DNA from: Calliopsis andreniformis
Lineage: Eukaryota; Arthropoda; Insecta; Hymenoptera; Andrenidae
DNA length: 64,000 nt
Assembly (NCBI RefSeq): GCF_051401765.1
Contig: NW_027480532.1
Span: forward strand, 310,001-374,000
Direction of reading: 5' to 3'
Shown here: positions 21,901 to 36,946 of the stretch, in pieces
Numbering within the stretch: position 1 is the stretch's first letter
How the letters are laid out: every line of letters begins with the position of its first letter
Translations under genes and position numbers: made by a program
Notes under the pieces: model-generated
What the model was told of the DNA's origin: nothing
Databases searched by the model: none
The model's input: the letters and a program-made list of their open reading frames with translations, nothing else

Positions 21901-24900
21901 TCTTGAATCCTCAATCCACAATCCTCAATCCTCAATCCACCTTCTTCAATCCTCAATCCTCAATCCTCATTCTTCAATCCTCAACACCCAATCCACAATC
22001 TTCAATCGTCAATCCTCAATCCTCAATTCTCAATCCTCAATCCTCAATCCTCAGACCTCAAACATCAATACTCAACCCTCAGTCCTCATCCTCAATCCAC
22101 AACACTCAATCCTCGATCCTCAATCTTCAATCATCAATATTCAATCTTCAATTCTCAATCCTCAATCCTCAATACTCAATCCTCAATCCTCAATACTCAA
22201 TCCTCAATACTCAACCATCAACCCTCAGTTCTCAATACTCAATAGAATATCCTGAATTCTCAGTATTCAATACTCAAACCTCAACACTCAACCCTCAATC
22301 CTCAATCCTCAATCCTCAATCCTCAATCGTCAATTCTCAATACTCAATCTTCAATCCTCCATTCTCAATCCTCAATCCTCAATCTTCAATCCTCAATCCT
22401 CAATCCTCAATCCTCAATCATCATTCTTCAATCCTCAATACCCAATCCTCAATCTTCAATCCTCAATCCTCAATCCTCAATTCTCAATCCTCAATCCTCT
22501 GTCCTCAGTCCTCTAACCTCAACCCTCAACCCTCAGCCCTCAGCCCTCATCCTCAATCCTCAACACTCAATCGTCAATCCTCAATCTTCAATCCTCAATA
22601 CTCAATCTTCAATAATCAATCCTCAATTCTCAATCCTCAATACTCAGTCCTCAATCCTCAACCTTCAATCATCAATACTCAGTCTTCAATCCTCAATCCT
22701 CAATCCTCAATCCTCAATCCTCATTCTTCAATCCTCAATACACAATCCGCAATCTTCAATCCTCAATCCTCAATCCTCAATTCTCAATCCTCAATCCTCA
22801 GTCCTAAGTCCTCAAATCTCAATCCTTAACCCGCAGCCCTCATCCTCAGTCCTCAATCCTCAATCTTCAACCCTCAATCCTCAATCCTGAAGCATCAACC
22901 CTCAATCCTCAATCCTCAGTCCTCAAACCTCAATTCTGAATCCTCAATCTTCAGACCTCAGACCTCAAGAATCAGATGTCAATCCTGAATCCTTAATAGA
23001 ATATCATCAATTCACAGTTTTCAATACCCAATACTCAATCTGCAATCTTCAAATCTCTATTCACAAACATCAATTCTCGTCACTCAACCCTCAACACTCA
23101 GTCCGCAATCCTCAACATTCAACCCTCAATCCTCAATACTCAATCCTCAATCCTCAATCGTCAATACTTAATACTCAATCTTCAATCCTCAATCCTCAAT
23201 CCTCGATCCTCAATCCTCAATCCTCAATCTTCAATCGTCAATACTCAATCTTCAATCCTCAATCCTCAATCCGCAACCCTCAATGCTCAATCCTCAATCC
23301 TCAATCCTCAAACCTCAATCTTCAATCCTCAATACTCAATCTGCAACCCTCAATCCTCAATCCTCAATCCTCAATCCTCAATCGTCGATCCTCAATCCCC
23401 AATCCTCAATCTTCAATCCTCAATCCTCAATCCCCAATCCTCAATCCTCAATCCTCAATCTTCAATCCTCAATACTCAATCTTCAATCCTCAATTCTCAA
23501 TACTCAATAGAATATCCTGAATTCTCAGGATTCAATACTCAAACCTCAACACGCAACCCCGAATCCTCAATCCTCAATCCTCAATCTTCAATCCTCAATA
23601 CTCAATCTTCAATCCTCCATCCACAATCCTCAGTCCTCAATCCTCAATCCTCAATCGTCAGGCTTCAATCCTCAATACTCAATCTTCAATCCACAATCCT
23701 CAATCGTCATTCGTCAATCCTCATTCTTCAATCCTCAATACCCAATCCTCAATCTTCAATCTTCAACCCTCAATCCTCAACTCTCAATCCTCAACCCTCA
23801 ATCCTCAGACCTCAAACCTCAACCCTCAACCCTCAGCCCTCATCCTCAATCCCCAATCCTCAATCTTCAATCCTCAATCCTCAATCCTCAATTCTCAATC
23901 CTCAATCCTCAATCCTCAGACCTCAAACATCAATACTCAACCCTCTGTCCTCGTCCTCAATCCACAACCATCAATCCTCAATCCTCAATCTTCAATCATC
24001 GATATTCAATCTTCAGTCCTCAATCCTCAATCCTCAATCCTCAATCCTCAATCCTCAATGTTCAATCCGCAATACCCAATCCTCGATCTTCAATCCTCAA
24101 TCCACAATCCACAATCCTCAATCCTCATTCTTCAATCCTCAACACCCAATCCTCAATGCTCAATCTGCAACCCTCAATACTCAGTCCTCAATCCTCAATC
24201 CTCATTCTTCAATCCTCAATACCCAATCCTCAATCTTCAATCCTCAATCCACAATCCTCAATCCTCAATCCTCATTCTTCAATCCTCAACACCCAATCCT
24301 CAATCTTCAATCCTCAATTCTCAATTCGCAGACCACAATCCTCAATCTTCAATCCTCAATACTCAATCTTCAATCCTCAATCCTCAATCCTCAATCCTCA
24401 ATCCTCATTCTTCAATCCTCAACACCCAATCCACAATCTTCAATCGTCAATCCTCAATCCTCAATGCTCAATCCTCAATTCTCAATCCTCAGACCTCAAA
24501 CATCAATACTCAACCCTCAGTCCTCGTCCTCAATCCACAACACTCAATCCTCGATCCTCAATCTTCAATCATCAATATTCAATCTTCAATCCTCAATCGT
24601 CAATCCTCAATACTCAATCCTCAATCCTCAATACTCAATCCTCAATACTCAACCATCAACCCTCAGTTCTCAATACTCAATAGAATATCCTGAATTCTCA
24701 GTATTCAATACTCAAACCTCAACACTCAACCCTCAATCCTCAATCCTCAATCCTCAATCCTCAATCGTCAATTCTCAATACTCAATCTTCAATCCTCCAT
24801 TCTCAATCCTCAATCCTCAATCCTCAATCCTCAATCCTCAATCCTCCATCCTCAATCGTCAGGCTTCAATCCTGAATACCCAATCCTCAGTCTTCAATCT

Positions 24901-26054
24901 TCAATCCTCAGTCCTCAATTCTGAATCCTCAATCCTCAGTCCTCAGACCTCAAACCTCAATCCGCAACCCTCAGCCCTCATCCTCATTCCTCAATCCTCA
25001 ATCGTCAATCCTCAATCCTCAATCCCCAACCCTCAATCCTCAATGTTCAATCCTCAATACCGAACACTCAGTCTTCCATCCTCAATCCTCAATCCTCAAT
25101 CTTCAATCCTCAATACTCAATCTTCAATCCTCCGTCCTCAATCCTCAACCCTCAATCCTCAATCCTCAATCGTCAGGCTTCAATCCTCAATACTCAATCT
25201 TCAATCCTCAATCCTGAATCCTCATTCCTCAATCCACATTCTACAATCCTGAATACCCAATCCTCAATCTTCAATCCTCAATCCTCAATCCTCAATTCTC
25301 AATCCTCAATCCTCAGTCCTAAGTCCTCAAATCTCAATCCTCAAACCGCAGCCCTCATCCTCAATCCTCAATCCTCAATCTTCAACACTCAATCCTCAAT
25401 CCTGAAGCGTCAACCCTCAATCCTCAATCCTCAGTCCTCAATCCTCAATCCTCAGTCGTCGATCCTCAATCCCCAATCCTCAATCTTCAATCCTCAATCC
25501 TCAATCCCCAATCCTCAATCCTCAATCCTCAATCCTCAATCCTCAATCCTCAATCCTCAATCCTCAATCCTCGATCTTCAATCGTCAATACTCAATCTTC
25601 AATCCTCAATCCTCAATCCGCAACCCTCAATGCTCAATCCTCAATCCTCAATCCTCAAACCTCAATCTTCAATCCTCAATACTCAATCTGCAATCCTCAA
25701 TCCTCAATCCTCAATCCTCAATCCTCAGTCGTCGATCCTCAATCCCCAATCCTCAATCTTCAATCCTCAATCCTCAATCCCCAATCCTCAATCCTCAATC
25801 CTCAATCTTCAATCGTCAATACTCAACCTTCAATCCTCAATTCTCAATACTCAATAGAAAATCCTGAATTCTCAGGATTCAATACTCAAACCTCAACACG
25901 CAACCCTGAATCCTCAATCCTCAATCCACAATCCTCAATCTTCAATCCTCAATACTCAATCTTCAATCCTCCATCCTCAATCCTCAGACCTCAAACGTCA
26001 ATCCGCAACCCTCAGCCCGCATCCTCATTCCTCAATCCTCAATCGTCTATCCTC

Positions 26055-27780
26055 AGTCCTCAATCCTCAACCCTCAATCCTCAATGTTCAATCCTCAATA
26101 CCCTACCCTCAGTCTTCAATCCTCAATCCTCAATCCTCAATCTTCAATCCACAATCCTCAGTCCTCAAACCTCAATTCTGAACTCTCAATCCTGAATCCT
26201 CAATCTTCAGCACTCAGTCCGCAACAATCAGTTGTCATTCCTCAATCCTCAGTAGAATATCCTCAATTCACAGCTTTCAATACTCAATACTCAATCTGCA
26301 ATCCTCCAACCTGTATCCACAAACATCAATTTTCACCACTCAACCCTCAGCACTCATTCCTCAATGTTCAATCCTCAATCCTCAACTCTCAATCTTCGAT
26401 CCTCAATACTGAATCTTCAATCCTCAACTCTCAATCCTCAATCCTCAATCCTCAACCCTTATTCTTCAATCCTCAGTACCCAATCCTCAATCTTCAATCC
26501 TCAATCCTCAATCCTCAATTCTCAATCCTCAATCCTCAATCCTCAATCCTCAGACCTCAAACATCAATATTCAACCCTCAGTCCTCGTCCTCAATCCACA
26601 AACCTCAATCCTCAATCCTCAACCTTCAATCCTCAATACTCAGTCTTCAATCCACAATCCTCAATACTCAATCCTCAATCTTCAATCCTCAATACCCAAT
26701 CCTCAATGCTCAATCGTCAAACTTCAATCCTCAGTTCGCAATCCTCAATCCTCAATCCTCTGACCTCAGGCATCAATATTCAAGCCTCAGTCCTCGTCCT
26801 CAATCCACAACCCTCAATCCTCAATCCTCAATCTTCATTCATCAATATTCAACCTTCTTTCCTCAATCCTCAACCCTCAATCTTCAATCCTCAATTCTCA
26901 ATACTCAATCTGCAACACTCAATCCTCAATCCTCAATACTCAATCCTCATTCTTCAATCCTGAACACCCAATCCTCAATTTTCAATCCTCAATCCTCAAT
27001 CTTCAGTCCTCAATACTCAACTATCAGTCCTCAATTCTCAATACTCAATCCTCAAGCCTCAATCTTCAATCCTCAATACTCAATCTTCAATCCTCAATCC
27101 TCAATCCTCATTCTTCAACCCTCAATACCCAATCCTCAATCTTCAATCCTCAATCCTCAATCCTCAATTCTCAATCCTCAATCCTCAATCCTCAGTCCTC
27201 AAACCTCAATCCTCAATTCTCAATACTCAATAGAATATCCTGAATTCTCAGGATTCAATACTCAAACCTCAACACGCAACCCCGAATCCTCAATCCTCAA
27301 TCCTCAATCTTCAATCCTCAATACTCAATCTTCAATCCTCCATCCACAATCCTCAGTCCTCAATCCTCAATCCTCAATCGTCAGGCTTCAATCCTCAATA
27401 CTCAATCTTCAATCCTCAATCCTCAATCGTCATTCGTCAATCCTCATTCTTCAATCCTCAATACCCAATCCTCAATCTTCAATCTTCAACCCTCAATCCT
27501 CAACTCTCAATCCTCAACCCTCAATCCTCAGACCTCAAACCTCAACCCTCAACCCTCAGCCCTCATCCTCAATCCTCAATCTTCAATCCTCAATCCTCAA
27601 TCCTCAATTCTCAATCCTCAATCCTCAATCCTCAATCCTCAGACCTCAAACATCAATACTCAACCCTCTGTCCTCGTCCTCAATCCACAACCATCAATCC
27701 TCAATCCTCAATCTTCAATCATCGATATTCAATCTTCAGTCCTCAATCCTCAATCCTCAATCCTCAATCCTCAATCCTCA
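26055..27780 (+). repeat. Duplicon IV, copy 2
   Basis: Partner of 18486-20210. Its right part, from about 26.49 kb, is copied again at +10,436 bp (36.93 kb onward). The 981-codon open frame 26084-29029 begins here and crosses several duplicon boundaries, which argues against a single coding unit. Confidence 0.86.
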
Positions 27781-28440
27781 ATGTTCAATCCGCAATACCC
27801 AATCCTCGATCTTCAATCCTCAATCCACAATCCACAATCCTCAATCCTCATTCTTCAATCCTCAACACCCAATCCTCAATGCTCAATCTCCAACCCTCAA
27901 TACTCAGTCCTCAATCGTCAATCCTCATTCTTCAATCCTCAATACCCAATCCTCAATCTTCAATCCTCAATCCACAATCCTCAATCCTCAATCCTCATTC
28001 TTCAATCCTCAACACCCAATCCTCAATCTTCAATCCTCAATTCTCAATTCGCAGACCTCAATCCTCAACCTTCAATCCTCAATACTCAATCTTCAATCCT
28101 CAATCCTCAATCCTCAATCCTCAATCCTCATTCTTCAATCCTCAACACCCAATCCACAATCTTCAATCGTCAATCCTCAATCCTCAATTCTCAATCCTCA
28201 ATCCTCAATCCTCAGACCTCAAACATCAATACTCAACCCTCAGTCCTCGTCCTCAATCCACAACACTCAATCCTCGATCCTCAATCTTCAATCATCAATA
28301 TTCAATCTTCAATCCTCAATCCTCAATCCTCAATACTCAATCCTCAATCCTCAATACTCAATCCTCAATACTCAACCATCAACCCTGAGTTCTCAATACT
28401 CAATAGAATATCCTGAATTCTCAGTATTCAATACTCAAAC
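26511..28440 (+). repeat. Duplicon V, copy 1
   Basis: Matches 36947-38876 at +10,436 bp (B1 27227/37663, B2 28400/38836). The pair shares AATGCTCAATCTCCAACCC near 27.88 and 38.32 kb, where other copies read CTGCAACCC, and ACCCTGAGTTC just before B2. The part from about 27.67 kb also matches 23.95-24.72 kb at -3,723 bp. Confidence 0.87.
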
Positions 28441-29379
28441 CTCAACACTCAACCCTCAATCCTCAGACCTCAAACCTCAACCCTCAACCCTCAGCCCTCA
28501 TCCTCAATCCTCAATCCTCAATCTTCAATCCTCAATCCTCAATCCTCAATTCTCAATCCTCAATCCTCAATCCTCAGACCTCAAACATCAATACTCAACC
28601 CTCTGTCCTCGTCCTCAATCCACAACCATCAATCCTCAATCCTCAATCTTCAATCATCGATATTCAATCTTCAGTCCTCAATCCTCAATCCTCAATCCTC
28701 AATCCTCAATCCTCAATGTTCAATCCGCAATACCGAATCCTCGATCTTCAATCCTCAATCCACAATCCACAATCCTCAATCCTCATTCTTCAATCCTCAA
28801 CACCCAATCCTCAATGCTCAATCTGCAACCCTCAATACTCAGTCCTCAATCCTCAATCCTCATTCTTCAATCCTCAATACCCAATCCTCAATCTTCAATC
28901 CTCAATCCTCAATCCTCAATTCTCAATCCTCAATCCTCAGTCCTAAGTCCTCAAATCTCAATCCTCAACCCTCAGCCCTCATCCTCAATCCTCAATCCTC
29001 AATCTTCAACCCTCAATCCTCAATCCTGAAGCATCAACCCTCAATCCTCAATCCTCAGTCCTCAAACCTCAATTCTGAATCCTCAATCTTCAGACCTCAG
29101 ACCTCAACAATCAGATGTCAATCCTGAATCCTTAATAGAATATCATCAATTCACAGTATTCAATACCCAATACTCAATCTGCAACCTTCAAATCTCTATT
29201 CACAAACTTCAATTCTCATCAGTCAACCCTCAACACTCAGTTCGCAATCCTCAACCTTCAACCCTCAATCCTCAATACTCAATCCTCACTCCTCAATCGT
29301 CAATACCCAATACTCAATCTTCAATCCTCAATCCTCAATCCTCAATCCTCAATCCTCAATCCTCAATCTTCAATCCTCA

Positions 29380-31690
29380 ATCCTCAGACCTCAGACATCA
29401 ATATTCAACCCTCAGTCCTCGTCCTCAATCCACAAACCTCAATCCTCAATCCTCAACCTTCAATCCTCAATACTCAGTCTTCAATCCACAATCCTCAATA
29501 CTCAATCCTCAATCTTCAATCCTCAATACCCAATCCTCAATGCTCAATCGTCAAACTTCAATCCTCAGTTCGCAATCCTCAATCCTCAATCCTCTGACCT
29601 CAGGCATCAATATTCAAGCCTCAGGCCTCGTCCTCAATCCACAACTCTCAATCCTCAATCCTCAATCTTCATTCATCAATATTCAACCTTCTATCCTCAA
29701 TCCTCAACCCTCAATCTTCAATCCTCAATTCTCAATACTCAATCTGCAACACTCAATCCTCAATCCTCAATCCTAAATCCTCATTCTTCAATCCTGAACA
29801 CCCAATCCTCAATTTTCAATCCTCAATCCTCAATCTTCAGTCCTCAATACTCAACTATCAGTCCTCAATTCTCAATACTCAATCCTCAAGCCTCAATCTT
29901 CAATCCTCAATACTCAATCTTCAATCCTCAATCCTCAATCCTCATTCTTCAACCCTCAATACCCAATCCTCAATCTTCAATCCTCAATCCTCAATCCTCA
30001 ATTCTCAATCCTCAATCCTCAATCCTCAGTCCTCAAACCTCAATCGCCAACCCTCAGCCCTCATCCTCAATTCTCAATCCCCAATCTTCAATCCTCAGTC
30101 CTCAATCCTCATGCCTCAACCCTCAATACTCAATCCTCAGTCATCAAACCTCAATCCTGAATCGTCAATCCTGAATTCTCGATCTTCAGACCTCAGACCT
30201 GAACATTCAGATGTCAATCCTCAATCCTCAATAGAATATTATCAATTCACAGTTTTCAATACACAATACTCAATCTGCAATCTTCAAATTTCTATCCACA
30301 AACATCAATTCTCATCACTCAACCCTCAACACTCAGTCCCCAATCCTCAATCTTCAATCCTCAATCCGCAATCCTCAACCCTCAACACTCAGTCCCCAAT
30401 CCTCGATCTTCAATCCTCAATCGTCAATCCTCAATCCTCAATCCTCAACCCTCAATCCTCAATGTTCAATCCTCAATACCCAACACTCAGTCTTCAATCC
30501 TCAATCCTCAATCCTCAATCTTCAATCCTCAATACTCAATCTTCAATCCTCCGTCCTCAATCCTCAACCCTCAATCCTCAATCCTCAATCGTCAGGCTTC
30601 AATCCTCAATACTCAATCTTCAATCCTCAATCCTCAATCCTCACTCCTCAATCCACATTCTACAATCCTCAATACCCAATCCTCAATCTTCAATCCTCAA
30701 TCCTCAATCCTCAATTCTCAATCCTCAATCTTCAACCCTCAATCCTCAATCCTGAAGCGTCAACCCTCAATCCTCAATCCTCAGTCCTCAAACCTCAATT
30801 CTGAATCCTCAATCTTCAGACCTCAGACCTCATCAATCAGATGTCAATCCTGAATCCTTAATAGAATATCATCAATTCACAGTTTCCAATACCCAATACT
30901 CAATCTGCAATCTTCAAATCTCTATTCACAAACATCAATTCTCATCACTCAACCCTCAACACTCAGTCCGCAATCCTCAACCTTCAACCCTCAATCCTCA
31001 ATCCTCAATTCTCAATCCTCAATCTTCAATCCTCAATACTCAATCCTCAATCCTCAATCATCAATCCTGAATCGTCAATCCTCAATCCTCAATTTTCAAT
31101 CCTCAATACTCAATCTTCAATCCTCAATCCTCAATCCTCAATCCTCAATCCTCAATCGTCAGACTTCAATCCTCACTACTCAATCTTCAATACTCAATCC
31201 TCAATCCTCAATCCTCAAACCACATTCTACAATCCTCAATACCCAATCCTCAATCTTCAATCCTCATTCCTCAATCCTCAATACTCAATCCTGAATCCCC
31301 AGACCTCAGTCCTCAAACCTCAATCCTCAACCATCAGCCCTCATCCTCAGGCCTCAATCCAAAATTCTCAATCCTCAAACCTCAAACCTCAATCCTCAAC
31401 CGTCAGTCCACGTCCTCAATCCTCAACCCTCAATCCTCAATCCTCAATATTCAATCCTCTATACTCAATATTCAATCCTCAATCCTCAATCCTCAATCCT
31501 CAATCCCATTCATCAATCCTCAACACCCAATCCTCAATCTTCAATCCTCAATCCTCAATCCACAATTCTCAATCCTCAATCCTCAATCCTCAGACCTCAA
31601 ACATCAATACTCAACCCTCAGTCCTCGTTCTCAATCCACAACAATCAATCCTCGATCCTCAATCTTCAATCATCAATGTTCAATCTTCAA
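29380..31690 (+). repeat. Nested duplicon VIa (2.3 kb), copy 1 of 4
   Basis: A D-to-A block (630 bp apart) plus flanks, repeated at +5,104 bp (34484-36794) and again in both halves of duplicon VI copy 2 (about 40.40-42.71 and 45.50-47.81 kb). All four share TCAGACTTCAATCCTCAC, CCACATTCTACAATCC and the CATTCA six-base unit. The split at the right end is abrupt: 31690 goes to TCCTCTATCC, while 36794 goes to ACCCTCAATCCTCAGACC. Confidence 0.87.
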
Positions 31691-33362
31691 TCCTCTATCC
31701 TCAGTCCTCAATACTCAATCCTCAATCCTCAATCTTCAATCCTCAATACTCAATCTTCAATCCTCAATCCTCAATCCTCTATCCTCAATGCTCAATCCTC
31801 AATCCATAATCCTCAACCCTCAATCTTCAATCCTCAATACTCAATATGCAATCGGCAATCCTCAGTCCTCAATACTCAATCCTCAATCCTCAATCCTTAA
31901 TCCTCAATACTCAACCATCAATCCTCAATTCTCAATACTCAATAGAATATCCTGAATTCTCAGGATTCAATACTCAAACCTCGACACTCAACCCTCAATC
32001 TTCAATCCTCAATCCTCAATCGTCAGGCTTCAATCCTCAATACTCAATCTTCAATCCTCAATCCTCAATCCTCATTCCTCAATCCTCATTCTTCAATCCT
32101 CTATACCCAATCCTCAATCTTCAATCCTCAATCCTCAATCCTCAATACTCAATCCTCAGTCCCCAGACCTCAGTCCTCAAACCTCAATCCTCAACCATCA
32201 GCCCTCATCCTCAGGCCTCAATCCAAAATTCTCAATCCTCAAACCTCAAACCTCAATCCTCAACCGTCAGTCCACGTCCTCAATCCTCAACCCTCAATCC
32301 TCAATCCTCAATATTCAATCCTCTATACTCAATATTCAATCCTCAATCCTCAATCCTCAATCCTCAATCCCATTCATCAATCCTCAACACCCAATCCTCA
32401 ATCTTCAATCCTCATTCTTCAATCCTCAATACCCAATCCTGTATCTTCAATCCTCAATCCTCAACTCCCAATCCTCAATCTTCAATCCTCAATCCTCAAT
32501 CCTCAATACTCATTCATCAATCCTCAACTCCCAATCCTCAATCTTCAATCCTCAATCCTCAATCCTCAGACCTCAATCCTCAACCTTCAATCCTCAATAC
32601 CCAATCCTCAATCTTCAATCCTCAATCCTCAATCCTCAATTCTCAATCCTCAATCCTCAGTCCTAAGTCCTCAAATCTCAATCCTCAACCCTCAGCCCTC
32701 ATCCTCAATCCTCAATCCTCAATCTTCAACCCTCAATCCTCAATCCTGAAGCATCAACCCTCAATCCTCAATCCTCAGTCCTCAAACCTCAATTCTGAAT
32801 CCTCAATCTTCAGACCTCAGACCTCAACAATCAGATGTCAATCCTGAATCCTTAATAGAATATCATCAATTCACAGTATTCAATACCCAATACTCAATCT
32901 GCAACCTTCAAATCTCTATTCACAAACTTCAATTCTCATCAGTCAACCCTCAACACTCAGTTCGCAATCCTCAACCTTCAACCCTCAATCCTCAATACTC
33001 AATCCTCACTCCTCAATCGTCAATACCCAATACTCAATCTTCAATCCTCAATCCTCAATCCTCATTCCTCAATCCTCAATCCTCAATCTTCAATCGTCAA
33101 TACTCAATCTTCAATCCTCAATCCTCAATCCGCAACCCTCAATGCTCAATCCTCAATCCTCAATCCTCAAACCTCAATCTTCAATCCTCAATACTCAATC
33201 TGCAATCCTCAATCCTCAATCTTCAATCCTCAATCCTCAATCGTCGATCCTCAATCCCGAATCCTCAACCTTCAATCCTCAATCCTCAATCCCCAATCCT
33301 CAATCCTCAATCCTCAATCTTCAGTCCTCAATAATCAATCTTCAACCCTCAATTCTCAACAC

Positions 33363-33418
33363 TCAATAGAATATCCTGAATTCTCAGAATTCAATACTCA
33401 AACCTCAACACGCAACCC
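33363..33418 (+). repeat. Island family B, subtype B3 (double GAATTC), exemplar
   Basis: The fourth unit is TCAGAAT, which creates a second GAATTC nine bases after the first. Copies start at 33363, 44378, 53136, 59269 and 61301, all in the right half of the window. Each follows a TCAATAA TCAATCT lead-in about 30 bp upstream. The copy at 59269 reads CCCAACCC where the others read CGCAACCC. Confidence 0.9.
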
Positions 33419-36400
33419 TGAATCCTCAATCCTCAATCCTCAATCCTCAATCCTCAATCTTCAATCCTCAATACTCAATCTTCAATCCTCCATCCTCAAT
33501 CCTCAGTCCTCAATCCTCAATCCTCAATCGTCAGGCTTCAATCCTCAATACTCAATCTTCAATCCTCAATCCTCAATCGTCATTCGTCAATCCTCATTCT
33601 TCAATCCTCAATACCCAATCCTCAATCTTCAATCTTCAACCCTCAATCCTCAACTCTCAATCCTCAACCCTCAATCCTCAGGCCTCAAACCTCAATCCTC
33701 AACTCTCAGCCCTCATCCTCAATCCTCAATCCTCAATCTTGAATCCTCAATCCTCAATCCTCAATTCTCAATCCTCAATCCTCAATCCTCAGACCTCAAA
33801 CATCAATACTCAACCCTCAGTCCTCGTCCTCAATCCACAACCATCAATCCTCAATCCTCAATCTTCAATCATCGATATTCAATCTTCAGTCCGCAATCCT
33901 CAATCCTCAATCCTCAATCCTCAATCTTCAATGTTCAATCCGCAATACCCAATCCTCAATCTTCAATCCTCAATCCACAATCCTCAATCCTCAATCCTCA
34001 TTCTTCAATCCTCAACACATAATCCTCAATCTTCAATCCTCAATCCTCAATCCTCAATCCTCAATCCTCAATCCTCAATACTCAACCCTCAATCCTCAGT
34101 CCTCAAACCTCAATTCTGAACTCTCAATCCTGAATCCTCAATCTTCAGCACTCAGTCCGCAACAACCAGTTGTCATTCCTCAATCCTCAGTAGAATATCC
34201 TCAATTCACAGCTTTCAATACTCAATACTCAATCTGCAATCCTCCAACCTGTATCCACAACCATCAATTTTCACCACTCAACCATCAGCACTCATTCCTC
34301 AATGTTCAATCCTCAATCCTCAACTCTCAATCTTCGATCCTCAATACTGAATCTTCAATCCTCAACTCTCAATCCTCAATCCTCAATACTCAACCCTTAT
34401 TCTTCAGTCCTCAGTACCCAATCCTCAATCTTCAATCCTCAATCCTCAATCCTCAATTCTCAATCCTCAATCCTCAATCCTCAATCCTCAGACCTCAAAC
34501 ATCAATATTCAACCCTCAGTCCTCGTCCTCAATCCACAAACCTCAATCCTCAATCCTCAACTTTCAATCCTCAATACTCAGTCTTCAATCCACAATCCTC
34601 AATACTCAATCCTCAATCTTCAATCCTCAATACCCAATCCTCAATGCTCAATCGTCAAACTTCAATCCTCAGTTCGCAATCCTCAATCCTCAATCCTCTG
34701 ACCTCAGGCATCAATATTCAAGCCTCAGGCCTCGTCCTCAATCCACAACTCTCAATCCTCAATCCTCAATCTTCATTCATCAATATTCAACCTTCTATCC
34801 TCAATCCTCAACCCTCAATCTTCAATCCTCAATTCTCAATACTCAATCTGCAACACTCAATCCTCAATCCTCAATCCTAAATCCTCATTCTTCAATCCTG
34901 AACACCCAATCCTCAATTTTCAATCCTCAATCCTCAATCTTCAGTCCTCAATACTCAACTATCAGTCCTCAATTCTCAATACTCAATCCTCAAGCCTCAA
35001 TCTTCAATCCTCAATACTCAATCTTCAATCCTCAATCCTCAATCCTCATTCTTCAACCCTCAATACCCAATCCTCAATCTTCAATCCTCAATCCTCAATC
35101 CTCAATTCTCAATCCTCAATCCTCAATCCTCAGTCCTCAAACCTCAATCGCCAACCCTCAGCCCTCATCCTCAATTCTCAATCCTCAATCTTCAATCCTC
35201 AGTCCTCAATCCTCATGCCTCAATCCTCAATACTCAATCCTCAGTCATCAAACCTCAATCCTGAATCGTCAATCCTAAATTCTCGATCTTCAGACCTCAG
35301 ACCTGAACATTCAGATGTCAATCCTCAATCCTCAATAGAATATTATCAATTCACAGTTTTCAATACACAATACTCAATCTGCAATCTTCAAATTTCTATC
35401 CACAAACATCAATTCTCATCACTCAACCCTCAACACTCAGTCCCCAATCCTCAATCTTCAATCCTCAATCCGCAATCCTCAACCCTCAACACTCAGTCCC
35501 CAATCCTCGATCTTCAATCCTCAATCGTCAATCCTCAATCCTCAATCCTCAACCCTCAATCCTCAATGTTCAATCCTCAATACCCAACACTCAGTCTTCA
35601 ATCCTCAATCCTCAATCCTCAATCTTCAATCCTCAATACTCAATCTTCAATCCTCCGTCCTCAATCCTCAACCCTCAATCCTCAATCCTCAATCGTCAGG
35701 ATTCAATCCTCAATACTCAATCTTCAATCCTCAATCCTCAATCCTCACTCCTCAATCCACATTCTACAATCCTCAATACCCAATCCTCAATCTTCAATCC
35801 TCAATCCTCAATCCTCAATTCTCAATCCTCAATCTTCAACCCTCAATCCTCAATCCTGAAGCGTCAACCCTCAATCCTCAATCCTCAGTCCTCAAACCTC
35901 AATTCTGAATCCTCAATCTTCAGACCTCAGACCTCATCAATCAGATGTCAATCCTGAATCCTTAATAGAATATCATCAATTCACAGTTTCCAATACCCAA
36001 TACTCAATCTGCAATCTTCAAATCTCTATTCACAAACATCAATTCTCATCACTCAACCCTCAACACTCAGTCCGCAATCCTCAACCTTCAACCCTCAATC
36101 CTCAATCCTCAATTCTCAATCCTCAATCTTCAATCCTCAATACTCAATCCTCAATCCTCAATCATCAATCCTGAATCGTCAATCCTCAATCCTCAATTTT
36201 CAATCCTCAATACTCAATCTTCAATCCTCAATCCTCAATCCTCAATCCTCAATCCTCAATCGTCAGACTTCAATCCTCACTACTCAATCTTCAATACTCA
36301 ATCCTCAATCCTCAATCCTCAAACCACATTCTACAATCCTCAATACCCAATCCTCAATCTTCAATCCTCATTCCTCAATCCTCAATACTCAATCCTGAAT

Positions 36401-36946
36401 CCCCAGACCTCAGTCCTCAAACCTCAATCCTCAACCATCAGCCCTCATCCTCAGGCCTCAATCCAAAATTCTCAATCCTCAAACCTCAAACCTCAATCCT
36501 CAACCGTCAGTCCACGTCCTCAATCCTCAACCCTCAATCCTCAATCCTCAATATTCAATCCTCTATACTCAATATTCAATCCTCAATCCTCAATCCTCAA
36601 TCCTCAATCCCATTCATCAATCCTCAACACCCAATCCTCAATCTTCAATCCTCAATCCTCAATCCACAATTCTCAATCCTCAATCCTCAATCCTCAGACC
36701 TCAAACATCAATACTCAACCCTCAGTCCTCGTCCTCAATCCACAACCATCAATCCTCGATCCTCAATCTTCAATCATCAATGTTCAATCTTCAACCCTCA
36801 ATCCTCAGACCTCAAACCTCAATCCTCAACTCTCAGCCCTCATCCTCAATCCTCAATCCTCAATCTTGAATCCTCAATCCTCAATCCTCAATGCTCAATC
36901 CTCAATCCATAATCCTCAACCCTCAATCTTCAATCCTCAATACTCA

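Noticed and set aside
26084..29029. A 981-codon open frame (and similar frames at 18515, 48475, 20790, 10323) as a Q/P/S-rich protein gene
   Set aside because: The peptide is the rotated heptamer, the same in all three + frames. The frame crosses duplicon joins, there is no non-repetitive domain, and starts and stops arise from single variant units.
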